Shown: positions 1 through 8,614, counted from the stretch's first letter. The stretch: 64,000 bases of DNA from Bacteroidales bacterium (GCA_004557385.1 SFEA01000011.1:75269-139268); one strand, 5' to 3'. Numbers and translations are program-made. The notes: generated by a model from the sequence alone, not told the origin.

Positions 1-2
1 TG

Positions 3-2015
3 AAGCCCGCCGGCGTGACAGCCAAGGCTAAAACTGCTCAAGGCTTGTTCTATGCTATGCAATCGTTCTTGCAATTGCTTCCTGCCGAAATCGAAAGCCC
101 TACGGTGGCTAAGGGCGTCAACTGGACTGCTCCTGCCGTTTGCGTGAAGGACGAGCCCCGCTTTGGCTATCGTGGCATTATGCTCGACCCTTGCCGTCAC
201 TTCATGCCTGCTGAAAACGTGAAGAAATACATCGACGTGCTGTCGTTGTTCAAAATCAATCGTATGCACTGGCACTTGACCGACGACCAAGGTTGGCGCA
301 TCGAAATCAAGAAATATCCTAAGCTCAACAAGATTGCCACCAGCCGCGTTGACGGCGAAGGCACAATCCATGCCGGCTACTACACTCAAGAGCAAATCAA
401 GGACATCGTTAAATATGCAGCCGACCGCTTTATCACAGTGGTGCCTGAATTGGAATTACCTGGCCACGAAATGGCTGCCATCGCTGCTTATCCAAAGCTG
501 TCGTGCAAAGGCGAGAAGTCAACCCCTCGCGTCATTTGGGGTGTTGAGGACGTGGTGATGTGTCCGGGCAAGGAAGACATGTTCAAGTTCCTGCAAGACG
601 TGATTGACGAAATGGTGCCTCTGTTCCCGAGCGAATATTTCCACATCGGTGGCGACGAATGTCCAAAGGCAAGCTGGAAGGAGTGCCCGAAATGCCAAAA
701 ACGCATCAAGGAACTCGGTTTGACTGCCGACAAGAAGCACTCTGCCGAAGAAAAGCTTCAGAGCTACGTTGTTCAACGCATGGAAAAATATCTTGCCACT
801 AAGGGCAAAAAAATCATCGGTTGGGACGAAATTCTCGAGGGCGGTTTGGCTCCGTCGGCAACCGTGATGAGCTGGCGTGGCGAAGATGGTGGCATTGCTG
901 CTGCCTTGATGGACCACAGCGTGATTATGACTCCTGCCGGCAACGGTATGTACCTCGATGCTTATCAGGGCGACTCGAAGATTGAGCCCGTTACCATCGG
1001 CGGCGGCACTTCGCTAAAGAAAACCTATAGCTACAACCCAATGCCCGACACTCTTGTGGCTATGGGTAAGCAAAAATATGTGCTTGGCGTGCAAGGCAAC
1101 ACGTGGTCGGAATATATGTATAGTGAGGCCAAGCGAAACTATATGATTTTCCCGCGCATCTTGGCTGTGGCTGAAATCGGTTGGACTAACCTCGACCGCA
1201 AGAATTACACCGACTTCGAACGTCGCATCAACAACGCATACGTGCGCCTCGACGGTCATGGCATGAACTATCACATTCCAATGCCTGAGCAACCCGGTGG
1301 CTCGTATAACCAAGTTGCTTTCACCGACAAGGCTGAACTCACTTTTACTACTTCGCGTCCGGCTCGCATGGTTTACACCATCGACGGCAGCGAACCCACT
1401 GCTCAATCGGCTGAATACATCGCTCCGCTGGTGTTCAACAAAACCACAACACTCAAGATTGCCACTGCTCTGCCTTCAGGCAAACTCAGCACCGTGCGCA
1501 CCATCAACGTGGAAAAACAAGCCCTTTCGCCTGCAAAGGCTGTGGCATCAACCACTCCGGGATTGACAATGAACGTGTACGATGGCATGTACCTCAACGT
1601 GGGCGAACTTGAGGCTGCAAACAAGCCGGTTAAGGAAACTCTCACCATCGACAACACCCGCGCTCTTTCGGGCCACGTTAAGACATCGGAATCGATGCGC
1701 GGCGTTAAGCAATATGCAGCCGTAGCCACAGGTTATGTCAACATTCCTGAAGACGGCGTATACGTGTTCTCGTCGAACCTTGAAGAAGTGTGGATTGACG
1801 GCAAACGCCTCATCGACAACGGCGGCGAAGTTAAGCGCTTCTCGCGCAACGATGCTTCGATGGCACTTGCAAAGGGTCTGCACGAAGTGAGACTCGTGTT
1901 CCTTGGTCATGTGATTGGCGGTTGGCCTTCGAACTGGGATGACGGCAGCCTGAACATGCGCAAGGTTGGCGACAAGAACTTCCGCAAGCTCGAAGGCGAC
2001 GACTATCGTCACTAA
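3..2015 (+). CDS. GH20 beta-N-acetylhexosaminidase, 5'-truncated by window edge
   Basis: Secreted-type exo-hexosaminidase that would remove terminal beta-GlcNAc or GalNAc. The reading frame is open to the window edge, so the true start and N-terminal domain lie upstream; the GTG at 15 is only the first possible start inside the window. Counting from that GTG, the GH20 barrel starts near residue 50 (RFGYRGIMLD), has HWHLTDDQGWRIEIKKYP at 85-102, PGH at 149-151 and the catalytic pair D214-E215 in HIGGDECPK, with the usual extra CPxC cysteines. Residues about 440-505 look like a chitobiase C-terminal Ig-like domain (YTIDGSEPT). Residues about 515-665 look like a PA14-type carbohydrate-binding module (GYVNIPEDGVYVF, WIDGKRLIDNGG). 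A paralogue lies at 18223-20541. Family certain; exact substrate unknown. Confidence 0.93.
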   Translation, partial: KPAGVTAKAKTAQGLFYAMQSFLQLLPAEIESPTVAKGVNWTAPAVCVKDEPRFGYRGIMLDPCRHFMPAENVKKYIDVLSLFKINRMHWHLTDDQGWRIEIKKYPKLNKIATSRVDGEGTIHAGYYTQEQIKDIVKYAADRFITVVPELELPGHEMAAIAAYPKLSCKGEKSTPRVIWGVEDVVMCPGKEDMFKFLQDVIDEMVPLFPSEYFHIGGDECPKASWKECPKCQKRIKELGLTADKKHSAEEKLQSYVVQRMEKYLATKGKKIIGWDEILEGGLAPSATVMSWRGEDGGIAAALMDHSVIMTPAGNGMYLDAYQGDSKIEPVTIGGGTSLKKTYSYNPMPDTLVAMGKQKYVLGVQGNTWSEYMYSEAKRNYMIFPRILAVAEIGWTNLDRKNYTDFERRINNAYVRLDGHGMNYHIPMPEQPGGSYNQVAFTDKAELTFTTSRPARMVYTIDGSEPTAQSAEYIAPLVFNKTTTLKIATALPSGKLSTVRTINVEKQALSPAKAVASTTPGLTMNVYDGMYLNVGELEAANKPVKETLTIDNTRALSGHVKTSESMRGVKQYAAVATGYVNIPEDGVYVFSSNLEEVWIDGKRLIDNGGEVKRFSRNDASMALAKGLHEVRLVFLGHVIGGWPSNWDDGSLNMRKVGDKNFRKLEGDDYRH

Positions 2016-2049
2016 TTCTCGCTGATTTCACACGTTTGAAATAAACTTT

Positions 2050-2099
2050 AGCCCGAGGCTACGCCAGCATTTAACTGCTGCATAGCCTCGGGCTTTTGC
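2050..2099 (+). terminator. Rho-independent terminator after GH20
   Basis: Arms AGCCCGAGGCTA (2050-2061) and TAGCCTCGGGCT (2083-2094) pair perfectly over 12 bp, with an inner CAGCA/TGCTG extension, followed by TTTTG. It sits 35 nt after the GH20 stop codon. Confidence 0.85.
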
Positions 2100-2222
2100 T
2101 ATGTTTTAAAATCCGTATCGCTGCTGCGCCTTGGCTGTTGCGGCAGTGGGTTGTGGAGGCATATAGCATCAAAAATCATCCGCCTGTAGACCTGTAGGGT
2201 ATATAGCAAAACACCCGGATAC

Positions 2223-2314
2223 CTCTCGCAGAAATCGCAGAAGTGGGTGGTTGGTTCACTCAGATTAATCAGATTGATAGGATTATCTGCGCATATCTGC
2301 GTAATCTGCGAGAG
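2223..2314. mobile_element. MITE-like intergenic element, copy 1
   Basis: A 92-bp element bounded by inverted ends: CTCTCGCAGAAATCGCAG on the left and a segment ending CTGCGAGAG on the right, which match except for a 3-nt AAT/TTA switch. The middle carries an imperfect TCACTCAGATTAATC block. The best-preserved copy, with perfect ends, is at 52995-53098. No coding capacity. Confidence 0.6.
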
Positions 2315-2430
2315 ATTATCTTTGTCACCTGCTGTGAAAGGTCTCTCGCAGAAAGCGCTGAAATCGCAGAAGCAGGTACGTCCGAACAGGACGCGAATTA
2401 CCTCATCTGAGTTTATTGGCTAAACGCTTT
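2315..2430. repeat. Fragments of dispersed intergenic repeats
   Basis: Contains a half-element beginning TCTCTCGCAGAAAGCGC near 2342 and a CGTCCGAACAGGACGCGAATTACC-type segment (2380-2403) that recurs at 7552-7575 and, with small changes, at 8064-8087. The rest of the 2016-2430 gap outside the terminator and these repeats shows nothing I recognise. Confidence 0.55.
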
Positions 2431-4557
2431 TCACCAGCATTTGCCGTCGGCAACGAAGATGCTTGAGGCTGGCATGTTGATGGTGAGAGGAGTGTCGATG
2501 TCGATGTTTTTGTCGACAGGCAGCCCGTCGGGCGCTGTTTGGCGTGAGAACGAGCTTTTCAGTTTCACCGTGCATTTCACGTGGGCGGGTATGTCGAGCG
2601 CTTCACGCAGGGTGATGGTGATGGTGCGAGGCTTCACGTCGCCGTTGCGCAGTGCCAAGGTGCAAGCATCGCCTGCCCAAGCAGCCCAGCCGTAGATTTC
2701 GGTTTGTTTGCCGTCCCATGGATTGCCGCCTACCCAATGCACATCGGGCAGAATGCGGGCGCAGCGCTGCTGCCAGCGAATACACTCGGCCAGGTCAGCC
2801 CACAAGGCTCCGGCGCGGCCGTTATTGTCACGTATGCTGTCCATCAGTTCGTAGTCGCAATAAAGCTCAACCATAGCCGAACCGCAAGCAAATGCGCAAC
2901 GCATTTCGCGCACAATGCCTTCATAGTCCATGTCTTTCGACACAGCGCCCCATTTCGACAAGATGAAGCCGTGAGTCATGAGCGTGTTGATGGGGCAGAG
3001 TGGCGAACGTTCAACAAAGTTTTGATGCACAAGGCGGTCGCGATAGGTAATCCAGCGCTCGCGGTCGGTGCCCACGCCGGCTTCGGCATAGTCGGCTTCC
3101 TGACGCCAAACGGCATCGGTGAAACGGAACCAGAATGGCGATGCCCAAGTGCCCACGGTGGTGTTGATGAAAATGTCGGGGTTGGCGCGGCGCACAGCGC
3201 TCTCGATGCGAATTATTGCCTCGGCGTTGTTGCAGCCCACATCGCCTTCGTCGGGACCTACACTGCTGAATTGTGCCGAGATGCCGTCGAACTTGAAGAA
3301 GCGGAAATCGTAGTCGCGCACCATGTCGGTGCAAGCGTCGATGAAAAATTTATAGTAATCGCGGTTGCTCAGCTGCATGCCGCCTTTGTCTTTCCAGAAG
3401 TTGCGGCGATAGGTTCCGCTCTCGCCATAGCCGCCCACCGGACCTAACCAAGCACCGATGCCGGCTTGCATGCTTTGTGCCGCCAAGTCGATAATGTCGA
3501 AGCGTTGCGGAAAGTTGGGATTGAAACGCCAAGTGCCGTATTCGTCCCATCCATCATCCCACACAAACGCTTTGGGAGCAACGTGATAGGGCTTGTAGAG
3601 GCTTTTGTGCCAATGCTTTATGACGTCGAGGCATTGCGTGTCGGTCATGTTGCCTTTATAGTCGGGATGCTTGGCGTTGTTGCGGTCAATGTTGAGTTCA
3701 TACCACGAGATGTATACAGGCATCGGTCGCCAAGGCACGGCGCGTTCACGTTCGCTATACGCCAAAAACGAGCGGCGTGCTTGGTTAGGGGCAATCAAGC
3801 CCACCACAGCACTCACTTGCCACGGCTCATCGGGCGTGAGCACGTCGCGTCGATGCCAATAGCCAGAAATGACTACTTCGCCACGCTTCTTGCCCTTGTT
3901 TACGCTGTTAACGCCCATAGGGGTTTCCAATCCGGCAAAAATGTGGCTGCTGGCAATCACCGCACCGCGTGTGTTGCCTACCACTTTCGGCATCTGGCTC
4001 TCGTCGGTGCATTTCACGTTGAAGTTCATTGCCGTGATGCCTTTCATGTTGATGTCGGCATCCGTAGAGATGACCATTTCGGTGCGCAGATAGTGAGAGT
4101 CGTCGCGCAGCACCGCTTGCCAGTTCACGGTGATGCCGTCTTTCACAAATTTTGCGCTCACAGCCTTGCCCGAATAGTGTTCCGAGAAACGGCGAGTGCC
4201 TTTTACGGGCGTCAGTGGGCGAGTGGTCACCATCTCGAGGTGCATATCGCTCGAGGTGAAGCGCTTACCGCCGTCGAGCTCGATGGTGAACAAATTGTCG
4301 CTGGCACCCAAGCCCATTGCCTCGCAGCCTGCAAACGTGAGTTTGCCGCCGGCGCACACAAATTTTGCCGAGAACAAATCGTTGCCAAGCACATATTCGC
4401 TGCGGTTTTTGTCGGCAACCGATTTTGCCCAAGGTGTTCCTGGTTGTTTGGGCTGTGGAAAAATCACACTGTTTGCCTCGAAGCTGAAGCATGCCGACAT
4501 TGCAATTGCAATGATTGCCGCCCTTGAGACCATTCGGCGATAGAAACTTCTTTTCAT
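2431..4557 (-). CDS. Secreted clan-D-like (GH36-related) glycoside hydrolase
   Basis: Predicted periplasmic or surface glycosidase of about 708 aa. The start is placed at ATG 4557 (MKRSFYRRMVSRAAIIAIAMS), giving a signal peptide; a GTG at 4569 would add four residues. An N-terminal beta-sandwich region (residues about 35-270) precedes an alpha-galactosidase-like barrel with KAFVWDDGWDEYG and FRFFKFDGI. In clan GH-D the Asp of such a K-x-D strand motif is the nucleophile, so FKFDG is the probable catalytic strand. A beta-sandwich closes the protein. Homologues of this kind in Bacteroides are sometimes labelled 'enterotoxin', a name the sequence does not support. Monocistronic, with its own promoter. 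Substrate unknown; a GH36- or GH129-type alpha-galactosaminidase is possible. Confidence 0.7.
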   Translation of the reverse strand: MKRSFYRRMVSRAAIIAIAMSACFSFEANSVIFPQPKQPGTPWAKSVADKNRSEYVLGNDLFSAKFVCAGGKLTFAGCEAMGLGASDNLFTIELDGGKRFTSSDMHLEMVTTRPLTPVKGTRRFSEHYSGKAVSAKFVKDGITVNWQAVLRDDSHYLRTEMVISTDADINMKGITAMNFNVKCTDESQMPKVVGNTRGAVIASSHIFAGLETPMGVNSVNKGKKRGEVVISGYWHRRDVLTPDEPWQVSAVVGLIAPNQARRSFLAYSERERAVPWRPMPVYISWYELNIDRNNAKHPDYKGNMTDTQCLDVIKHWHKSLYKPYHVAPKAFVWDDGWDEYGTWRFNPNFPQRFDIIDLAAQSMQAGIGAWLGPVGGYGESGTYRRNFWKDKGGMQLSNRDYYKFFIDACTDMVRDYDFRFFKFDGISAQFSSVGPDEGDVGCNNAEAIIRIESAVRRANPDIFINTTVGTWASPFWFRFTDAVWRQEADYAEAGVGTDRERWITYRDRLVHQNFVERSPLCPINTLMTHGFILSKWGAVSKDMDYEGIVREMRCAFACGSAMVELYCDYELMDSIRDNNGRAGALWADLAECIRWQQRCARILPDVHWVGGNPWDGKQTEIYGWAAWAGDACTLALRNGDVKPRTITITLREALDIPAHVKCTVKLKSSFSRQTAPDGLPVDKNIDIDTPLTINMPASSIFVADGKCW

Positions 4558-4617
4558 GATATCGTGCACAATTTTTTTGATTTAATTTGTCGCTAATGTT
4601 GTTTAGTGGTAGGGTGG

Positions 4618-4674
4618 TGATGCATCATTTTGCATCATCTACAAATTTAATAAATGTTGGCACACCTTCACAAG
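4618..4674 (-). promoter_or_regulatory. Bacteroidetes promoter and palindrome for the clan-D glycosidase
   Basis: On the minus strand a -7 box TAAATTTG (4649-4642) has a -33-like CTTG (4674-4671) 21 nt upstream. The predicted start near 4635 falls in an inverted repeat TGATGCA/TGCATCA (4618-4624 and 4631-4637), a candidate operator. Confidence 0.5.
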
Positions 4675-4736
4675 CATATCGCCAAAAATTTTATGCAATC
4701 ATGCCTATATGTTATGATTTATTGTGATACTATTTG

Positions 4737-4783
4737 TTTGGCGATGCCGCCGAAAACTCCTAACTTTGTGTTGCAAAAGCAAC
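4737..4783 (+). promoter_or_regulatory. Bacteroidetes promoter and palindrome for the Y-family polymerase operon
   Basis: A -33 TTTG (4737-4740), 20-nt spacer and -7 TAACTTTG (4761-4768) match the consensus exactly. Immediately downstream, covering the expected transcription start, is GTTGCAAAAGCAAC (4770-4783), an inverted repeat suitable for a repressor. Whether it is a damage-inducible operator cannot be told from sequence. Confidence 0.65.
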
Positions 4784-4843
4784 GATTGCGAAAAAAGTAG
4801 ATGAATAATAACACAAGTGGAAAATTTAATAATTTCGAGAAAC

Positions 4844-6352
4844 ATGGACAAGCAGCGTCACTACATAGCCATCGACTTGAAGTCGTTCTACGCATCGGTT
4901 GAATGTGTTGAGCGAGGGCTTGATGCGCTCAACACCCACCTTGTGGTAGCCGACAAGAGTCGCACCGACAAAACCATTTGTTTGGCAGTGTCGCCGTCGC
5001 TCAAGGCATACGGCATAAGCGGCAGGGCGCGGCTGTTTGAGGTGGTGCAGCGTGTGAAAGATGTGAACAACCAGCGTAGGCTCAAGGCGCCGGGTGGCAC
5101 ATTCACCGGGCGCTCGTCGTCGGCAAGCGAGTTGGCTGCAAACCGGCAGTTGGCGCTCGACTATATAGTGGCACCGCCACGCATGGCGCATTACATCGCC
5201 TACAGCACGCGCATCTATAAGATTTATATGAAATACATTGCGCCCGAGGACATCCACGTCTATTCAATCGACGAGGTGTTTATCGATGCCACAAGCTATC
5301 TCGACACCTACGGCATGACGGCTCACGAACTTGCCATGACCATGATTCGCGATGTGCTTTCGAGCACCGGAATCACTGCAACTGCGGGCATTGGCACAAA
5401 TATGTATCTGGCAAAAATCGCTATGGACATCGAAGCCAAGCACATGCCTGCCGATGCCGACGGGGTGCGCATTGCCGAACTCGATGAGATGAGTTATCGC
5501 CGACGGCTGTGGAACCACCGTCCGCTCACCGATTTCTGGCGCATTGGTGGCGGCACGGCTCGCCGGCTTGCCCAATACAACATGTTCACAATGGGCGACG
5601 TGGCGCGTATGTCGCTGCGCAGCGAAAATTTCCTGTATCGGCTGTTTGGCGTGAATGCCGAGTTGCTCATCGACCATGCTTGGGGCTGGGAGCCGTGCAC
5701 CATAGCGCAAGTGAAAGCCTATAAGCCCGAAACAAACTCGCTGAGCAGCGGTCAGGTGCTCACGCGTGCCTATTCGTTCGAGCAAGCACGGGTGGTGATT
5801 CAGGAAATGGCTGAGGCGCTGGCTCTCGACTTGCTCGACAAGAATCTTGTCACTAATCATTTGACAATCAACATCGGTTACGACTTCGAAAGCCTCACGC
5901 GCCCCGATATTGCTGCCACATATTGCGGCGAGGTGGTGGTTGACCACTATGGCAGGCGTGTGCCAAAGCCGGCGCATGGCAGCACCCGACTCGACGAACA
6001 TACTTTTTCGGCACAAATCATCACTCATGCTGTGCTCACGCTGTTCGATTCGGTTGCCGATGCAAAGCTGCTTTTTCGACGCCTGAACGTGGCGTGTGGC
6101 AATGTAATCAGCGAACAGCGCGCCCGGCAGATTCGCCCTGTGCCGCAACTCAATCTGTTCAGCGACCGCGAAGCCATTGCTCAAATGCAGCAGGCTCACG
6201 ACCTCGCACTCGACAAAGAACGGCGAATGATGGAGGCTACGCTTCAGATTAAAAAGAAATTCGGCAAAAACGCTTTGCTCAAGGGATTTAACTTCTCGGA
6301 AGGCGCTACTGCCAAAGAACGAAACTCGCAAATAGGAGGACACAAAGCATGA
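4844..6352 (+). CDS. Y-family translesion DNA polymerase (DinB/UmuC-like)
   Basis: Error-prone lesion-bypass polymerase, 502 aa. Start chosen at ATG 4844 (MDKQRHYIAIDLKSFYASVE) because this matches the family N-terminus; an in-frame GTG at 4817 would add nine unconserved residues. Metal ligands are visible: D11 in AIDLKSFYASVE and D143-E144 in YSIDEVFIDA. A little-finger domain follows, then QLNLF (about 435-439), a good beta-clamp-binding motif. It most resembles the YqjW/UvrX branch of Gram-positive bacteria and plasmids rather than E. coli DinB. The stop overlaps the next start (ATGA at 6349-6352), indicating translational coupling with the YolD-like gene. Its promoter lies about 75-105 nt upstream. 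Confidence 0.9.
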   Translation: MDKQRHYIAIDLKSFYASVECVERGLDALNTHLVVADKSRTDKTICLAVSPSLKAYGISGRARLFEVVQRVKDVNNQRRLKAPGGTFTGRSSSASELAANRQLALDYIVAPPRMAHYIAYSTRIYKIYMKYIAPEDIHVYSIDEVFIDATSYLDTYGMTAHELAMTMIRDVLSSTGITATAGIGTNMYLAKIAMDIEAKHMPADADGVRIAELDEMSYRRRLWNHRPLTDFWRIGGGTARRLAQYNMFTMGDVARMSLRSENFLYRLFGVNAELLIDHAWGWEPCTIAQVKAYKPETNSLSSGQVLTRAYSFEQARVVIQEMAEALALDLLDKNLVTNHLTINIGYDFESLTRPDIAATYCGEVVVDHYGRRVPKPAHGSTRLDEHTFSAQIITHAVLTLFDSVADAKLLFRRLNVACGNVISEQRARQIRPVPQLNLFSDREAIAQMQQAHDLALDKERRMMEATLQIKKKFGKNALLKGFNFSEGATAKERNSQIGGHKA

Positions 6353-6549
6353 ACGAAAACTACGACGACATAATTAACCTGCCACACTACGAGCCTAAGC
6401 ATCACAAACGCATGCCGCCGGAGATGCGTGCTGCGCAATTCGCTCCTTTTGCCGCCCTGACAGGCTACGACGACGCAATTGCTCAGGCTACCATCCAGAA
6501 TGCCCAACCCGAAGCGCCGTCGACAAGCGATTTTGTTGATGAGCTTTGA
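6349..6549 (+). CDS. YolD-like small protein, partner of the Y-family polymerase
   Basis: A 66-aa acidic protein containing MRAAQFAPFAALTGYDDAI, the hallmark of the YolD-like proteins encoded directly after Y-family polymerases in Firmicutes and mobile elements. It overlaps the polymerase stop by four bases (ATGA). Molecular role unknown; the linkage suggests an accessory or regulatory subunit of the lesion-bypass polymerase. No signal peptide or membrane segment. Confidence 0.8.
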   Translation: MNENYDDIINLPHYEPKHHKRMPPEMRAAQFAPFAALTGYDDAIAQATIQNAQPEAPSTSDFVDEL

Positions 6550-6744
6550 CAGCAGGATAGGATATTTTTATTTTAACAAATTTTAATGATTGCACCGTGC
6601 AAGATTTGCCTCATGGCACCGATTAAAGGGTAGAATAATCAAAATTCGAGATATCCATGATATATTATAGGGTTAATACAAAACACAATAGATATTGTTC
6701 TAAAACATTTACTCAGTAGTTAATAAACAAACACGCAAAACAAT

Positions 6745-6793
6745 GGGAGGTGATTGCATTACATCAATGCATCACCTCCCAAATTTTTATTTT
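6745..6793 (+). terminator. Strong terminator after the polymerase/YolD operon
   Basis: GGGAGGTGAT and GCATT pair with AATGC and ATCACCTCCC (15 bp, one bulged T, 5-nt loop; 6745-6780), followed by AAATTTTTATTTT. The 195 nt between the YolD-like stop and this hairpin hold no ORF I can support. Confidence 0.85.
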
Positions 6794-6814
6794 GAAAAAC
6801 TCCTAAATGCTTGT

Positions 6815-6979
6815 TTATCGTTCGGCGGCAGGCAGGGTCGAGCCGATTTTGTCGAACGGGATATTGCCGGTGAAGCCTTTAGCGGCATCGTTGCCGTCGG
6901 GTGATACATGATATTCAACGGCAAGGGCACTTGCCGAGCACAATGCGAGCATTGTAAAGAGGTGCTTTAGTGGTTTCAT
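6815..6979 (-). pseudogene. Truncated N-terminus of a secreted beta-helix protein
   Basis: A 54-aa ORF from ATG 6979: signal peptide MKPLKHLFTMLALCSASALA, then VEYHVSPDGNDAAKGFTG and PFDKI. This is the characteristic first strand of secreted right-handed beta-helix proteins (pectate-lyase-like or polysaccharide-lyase families), normally several hundred residues long. The frame stops after 54 codons and no continuation is seen in the repeat-rich flank. I read it as a remnant left by a deletion or rearrangement. A functional secreted micropeptide is less likely. Confidence 0.6.
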
Positions 6980-7251
6980 GAGTCTTTTTTTGAATTTAGC
7001 TTGTCGCAAAGTTAAGCACAATATGTCATATTTTTCTTGCACAATATTATTATTCGGTATGACAATCTTTCGGAAACAAACACATTAACATCGCCTACCG
7101 TTGTTCCCCATAGCAACAGGGTCTGCAACCGCGCCGCGGTTGATGCCTTTGGGTTTTATCGGCTATCCCCACGTAGCCGGCATCGCTGCGCTCGCCGTCA
7201 ACGTGAGGTTATTGAAATTGTAACCGCTCACGCGGTTGTGTGCGACGGTTG

Positions 7252-7326
7252 GCAGATGCAGAAAGGTGATTGGCTCACACAGATTAATTGGATTTTTATG
7301 ATTTCTCTGCGCCATTTGCGAGGGGG
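7252..7326. repeat. Decayed copy of the MITE-like element
   Basis: GGCAGATGCAGAAAGGTGAT at the left, a CACACAGATTAATTGGATTT core as in the 52995 copy, and TTTCTCTGCGCCATTTGCGA at the right. Both terminal inverted repeats are eroded. Confidence 0.5.
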
Positions 7327-7557
7327 ATGTTCCTCATACTAAGCTATAACAACCAACTATGTGCCATCGATATTAACCGCGGAGCGGTTACAGTTAGTGT
7401 AACCCCGCATTGGCGCCGCAGGCGACTATGTGGGGATGCCATCCGCACCCTCGTGCCTACACAACCGCGGCGCGGTTGCAGACCCAGCTGAAGGAAAAAT
7501 TAAAATTGTCCGTGGAGGACATTCCCATGTTGGATTCGCAGCGAATTAGGCGTCCGA

Positions 7558-7816
7558 ACAGGACGCGAATTACCACAGTCTGCTGAATCTGCAACCGCGC
7601 CGCGGGTGTGTGTCAGCAGCTATTATTCCTTAGGGTGTATTGCTATACGCCCCTACAAATCAAGGCGAAATCCTATATATAACCATTTGATAATCAGTAA
7701 TATTAACCGCGCGAGCGGTTACATCTTCAATAACCCCACATTGGAGCGAAGCGACTATGTGGGGAAGGCTGAACGCACCCCACCACCCACAACCGCGGAG
7801 CGGTTGCAGACCCAAC
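7558..7816. repeat. Long direct repeat, copy A
   Basis: From ACAGGACGCGAATTACCACA to CAGACCCAAC this 259-bp segment is nearly identical to 8071-8330, offset by 513 bp. It includes a GGGTGTAT/ATACGCCC hairpin (7633-7652). The 3' part and the following block (7807-7884) also match 7480-7556, giving a third partial copy. Confidence 0.8.
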
Positions 7817-8070
7817 AGAAGGAAAAATTAAAATTGTCCGTGGAGGACATTCCCATGTTGGATTCGCAGCGAATTAGGCGTCCGTGGAGGACGCGAACCG
7901 AGCGACAGCGAGGTTGTAGCCGTGGGTGAGCGAAGCGTAACCCACGGACCATGACCGTCCCCGATAATGGCGTCTGGACAGGACGCGAACCGAGCGACAG
8001 CGAGGACTTAGCCGTGGGTGAGCGAAGCGTAACCCACGGACCACCGCCGCCCCCTGATAATGGCGTCCGG

Positions 8071-8330
8071 ACAGGACGCGAATTACCACAGTCTGCTGAA
8101 TCTGCAACCGCGCCGCGGGTGTGTGTCGGCAGCTATTATTCCTTAGGGTGTATTGCTATACGCCCCTACAAACCAAGGCGAAATCCTATATATAACCATT
8201 TGATAATCAGTGATATTAACCGCAGAGCGGTTACATCTTCAATAACCCCGCATTGGCGCCGTAGGCGACTATGTGGGGAAGGCTGAACGCACCCAATCAT
8301 CCACAACCGTGGAGCGGTTGCAGACCCAAC
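8071..8330. repeat. Long direct repeat, copy B
   Basis: Second copy of the 7558-7816 repeat with scattered substitutions, many in hairpin loops. It ends only 21 bp before the last (degenerate) CRISPR repeat. It carries the GGGTGTAT/ATACGCCC hairpin at 8146-8165. Confidence 0.8.
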
Positions 8331-8351
8331 CGCCGCGCCATTGTGCCCGAT

Positions 8352-8387
8352 GTTGTATTGGCTTCTCAAGTTGAAGCCATCCGCAAC
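8352..8387 (-). repeat. Degenerate terminal CRISPR repeat with conserved hairpin
   Basis: Differs from consensus at six positions (minus-strand repeat positions 13, 15, 18, 23, 25 and 28). Five are in the stem: 13/25 changes C-G to U-A, 15/23 changes U-A to C-G, and 28 turns a G-U into G-C, so the stem becomes fully Watson-Crick. The sixth lies in the loop. Confidence 0.85.
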
Positions 8388-8614
8388 CTTGAAAAAATGC
8401 GACGCACCTACAACATGTTGTATTAGCCTTTCAAAACAAGGCCATCCGCAACTCGACGGCAACACAAAAGAAGCCTTGGTGGGTTGTATTAGCCTTTCAA
8501 ATTAAGGCCATCCGCAACGCGCATATAACTACACTCTTTGCACTTCATGTTGTATTAGCCTTTCAAAACAAGGCCATCCGCAACCGTAAAGAGCATCATG
8601 AAATGGATCGGCAT

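Larger units (their letters stand above)
7127..8330. repeat. Gene-free block of hairpin repeats on the CRISPR trailer side
   Basis: No credible gene occurs between 6980 and 8351. The block holds at least nine AACCGC/GCGGTT hairpins (for example 7127-7143, 7373-7389, 7461-7476, 7705-7721, 7791-7806, 8216-8231 and 8304-8320). It also has CCCCrCAT/ATGTGGGG hairpins near 7405, 7735 and 8246, and two CCGTGGGT/ACCCACGG hairpins near 7920-7948 and 8013-8041. Units recur in the same order, so the region grew by duplication of a module of about 0.5 kb. Confidence 0.8.

Noticed and set aside
7120..7220. Possible structured RNA or tRNA-like sequence in the hairpins
   Set aside because: Hairpins are present, but no cloverleaf, T-loop or anticodon arm can be built; they fit the local repeat family.
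7606..8286. Open frames of 65-111 aa in the hairpin region
   Set aside because: They consist of translated repeat units (GRRERxxS-type peptides repeated) and differ in frame between repeat copies.
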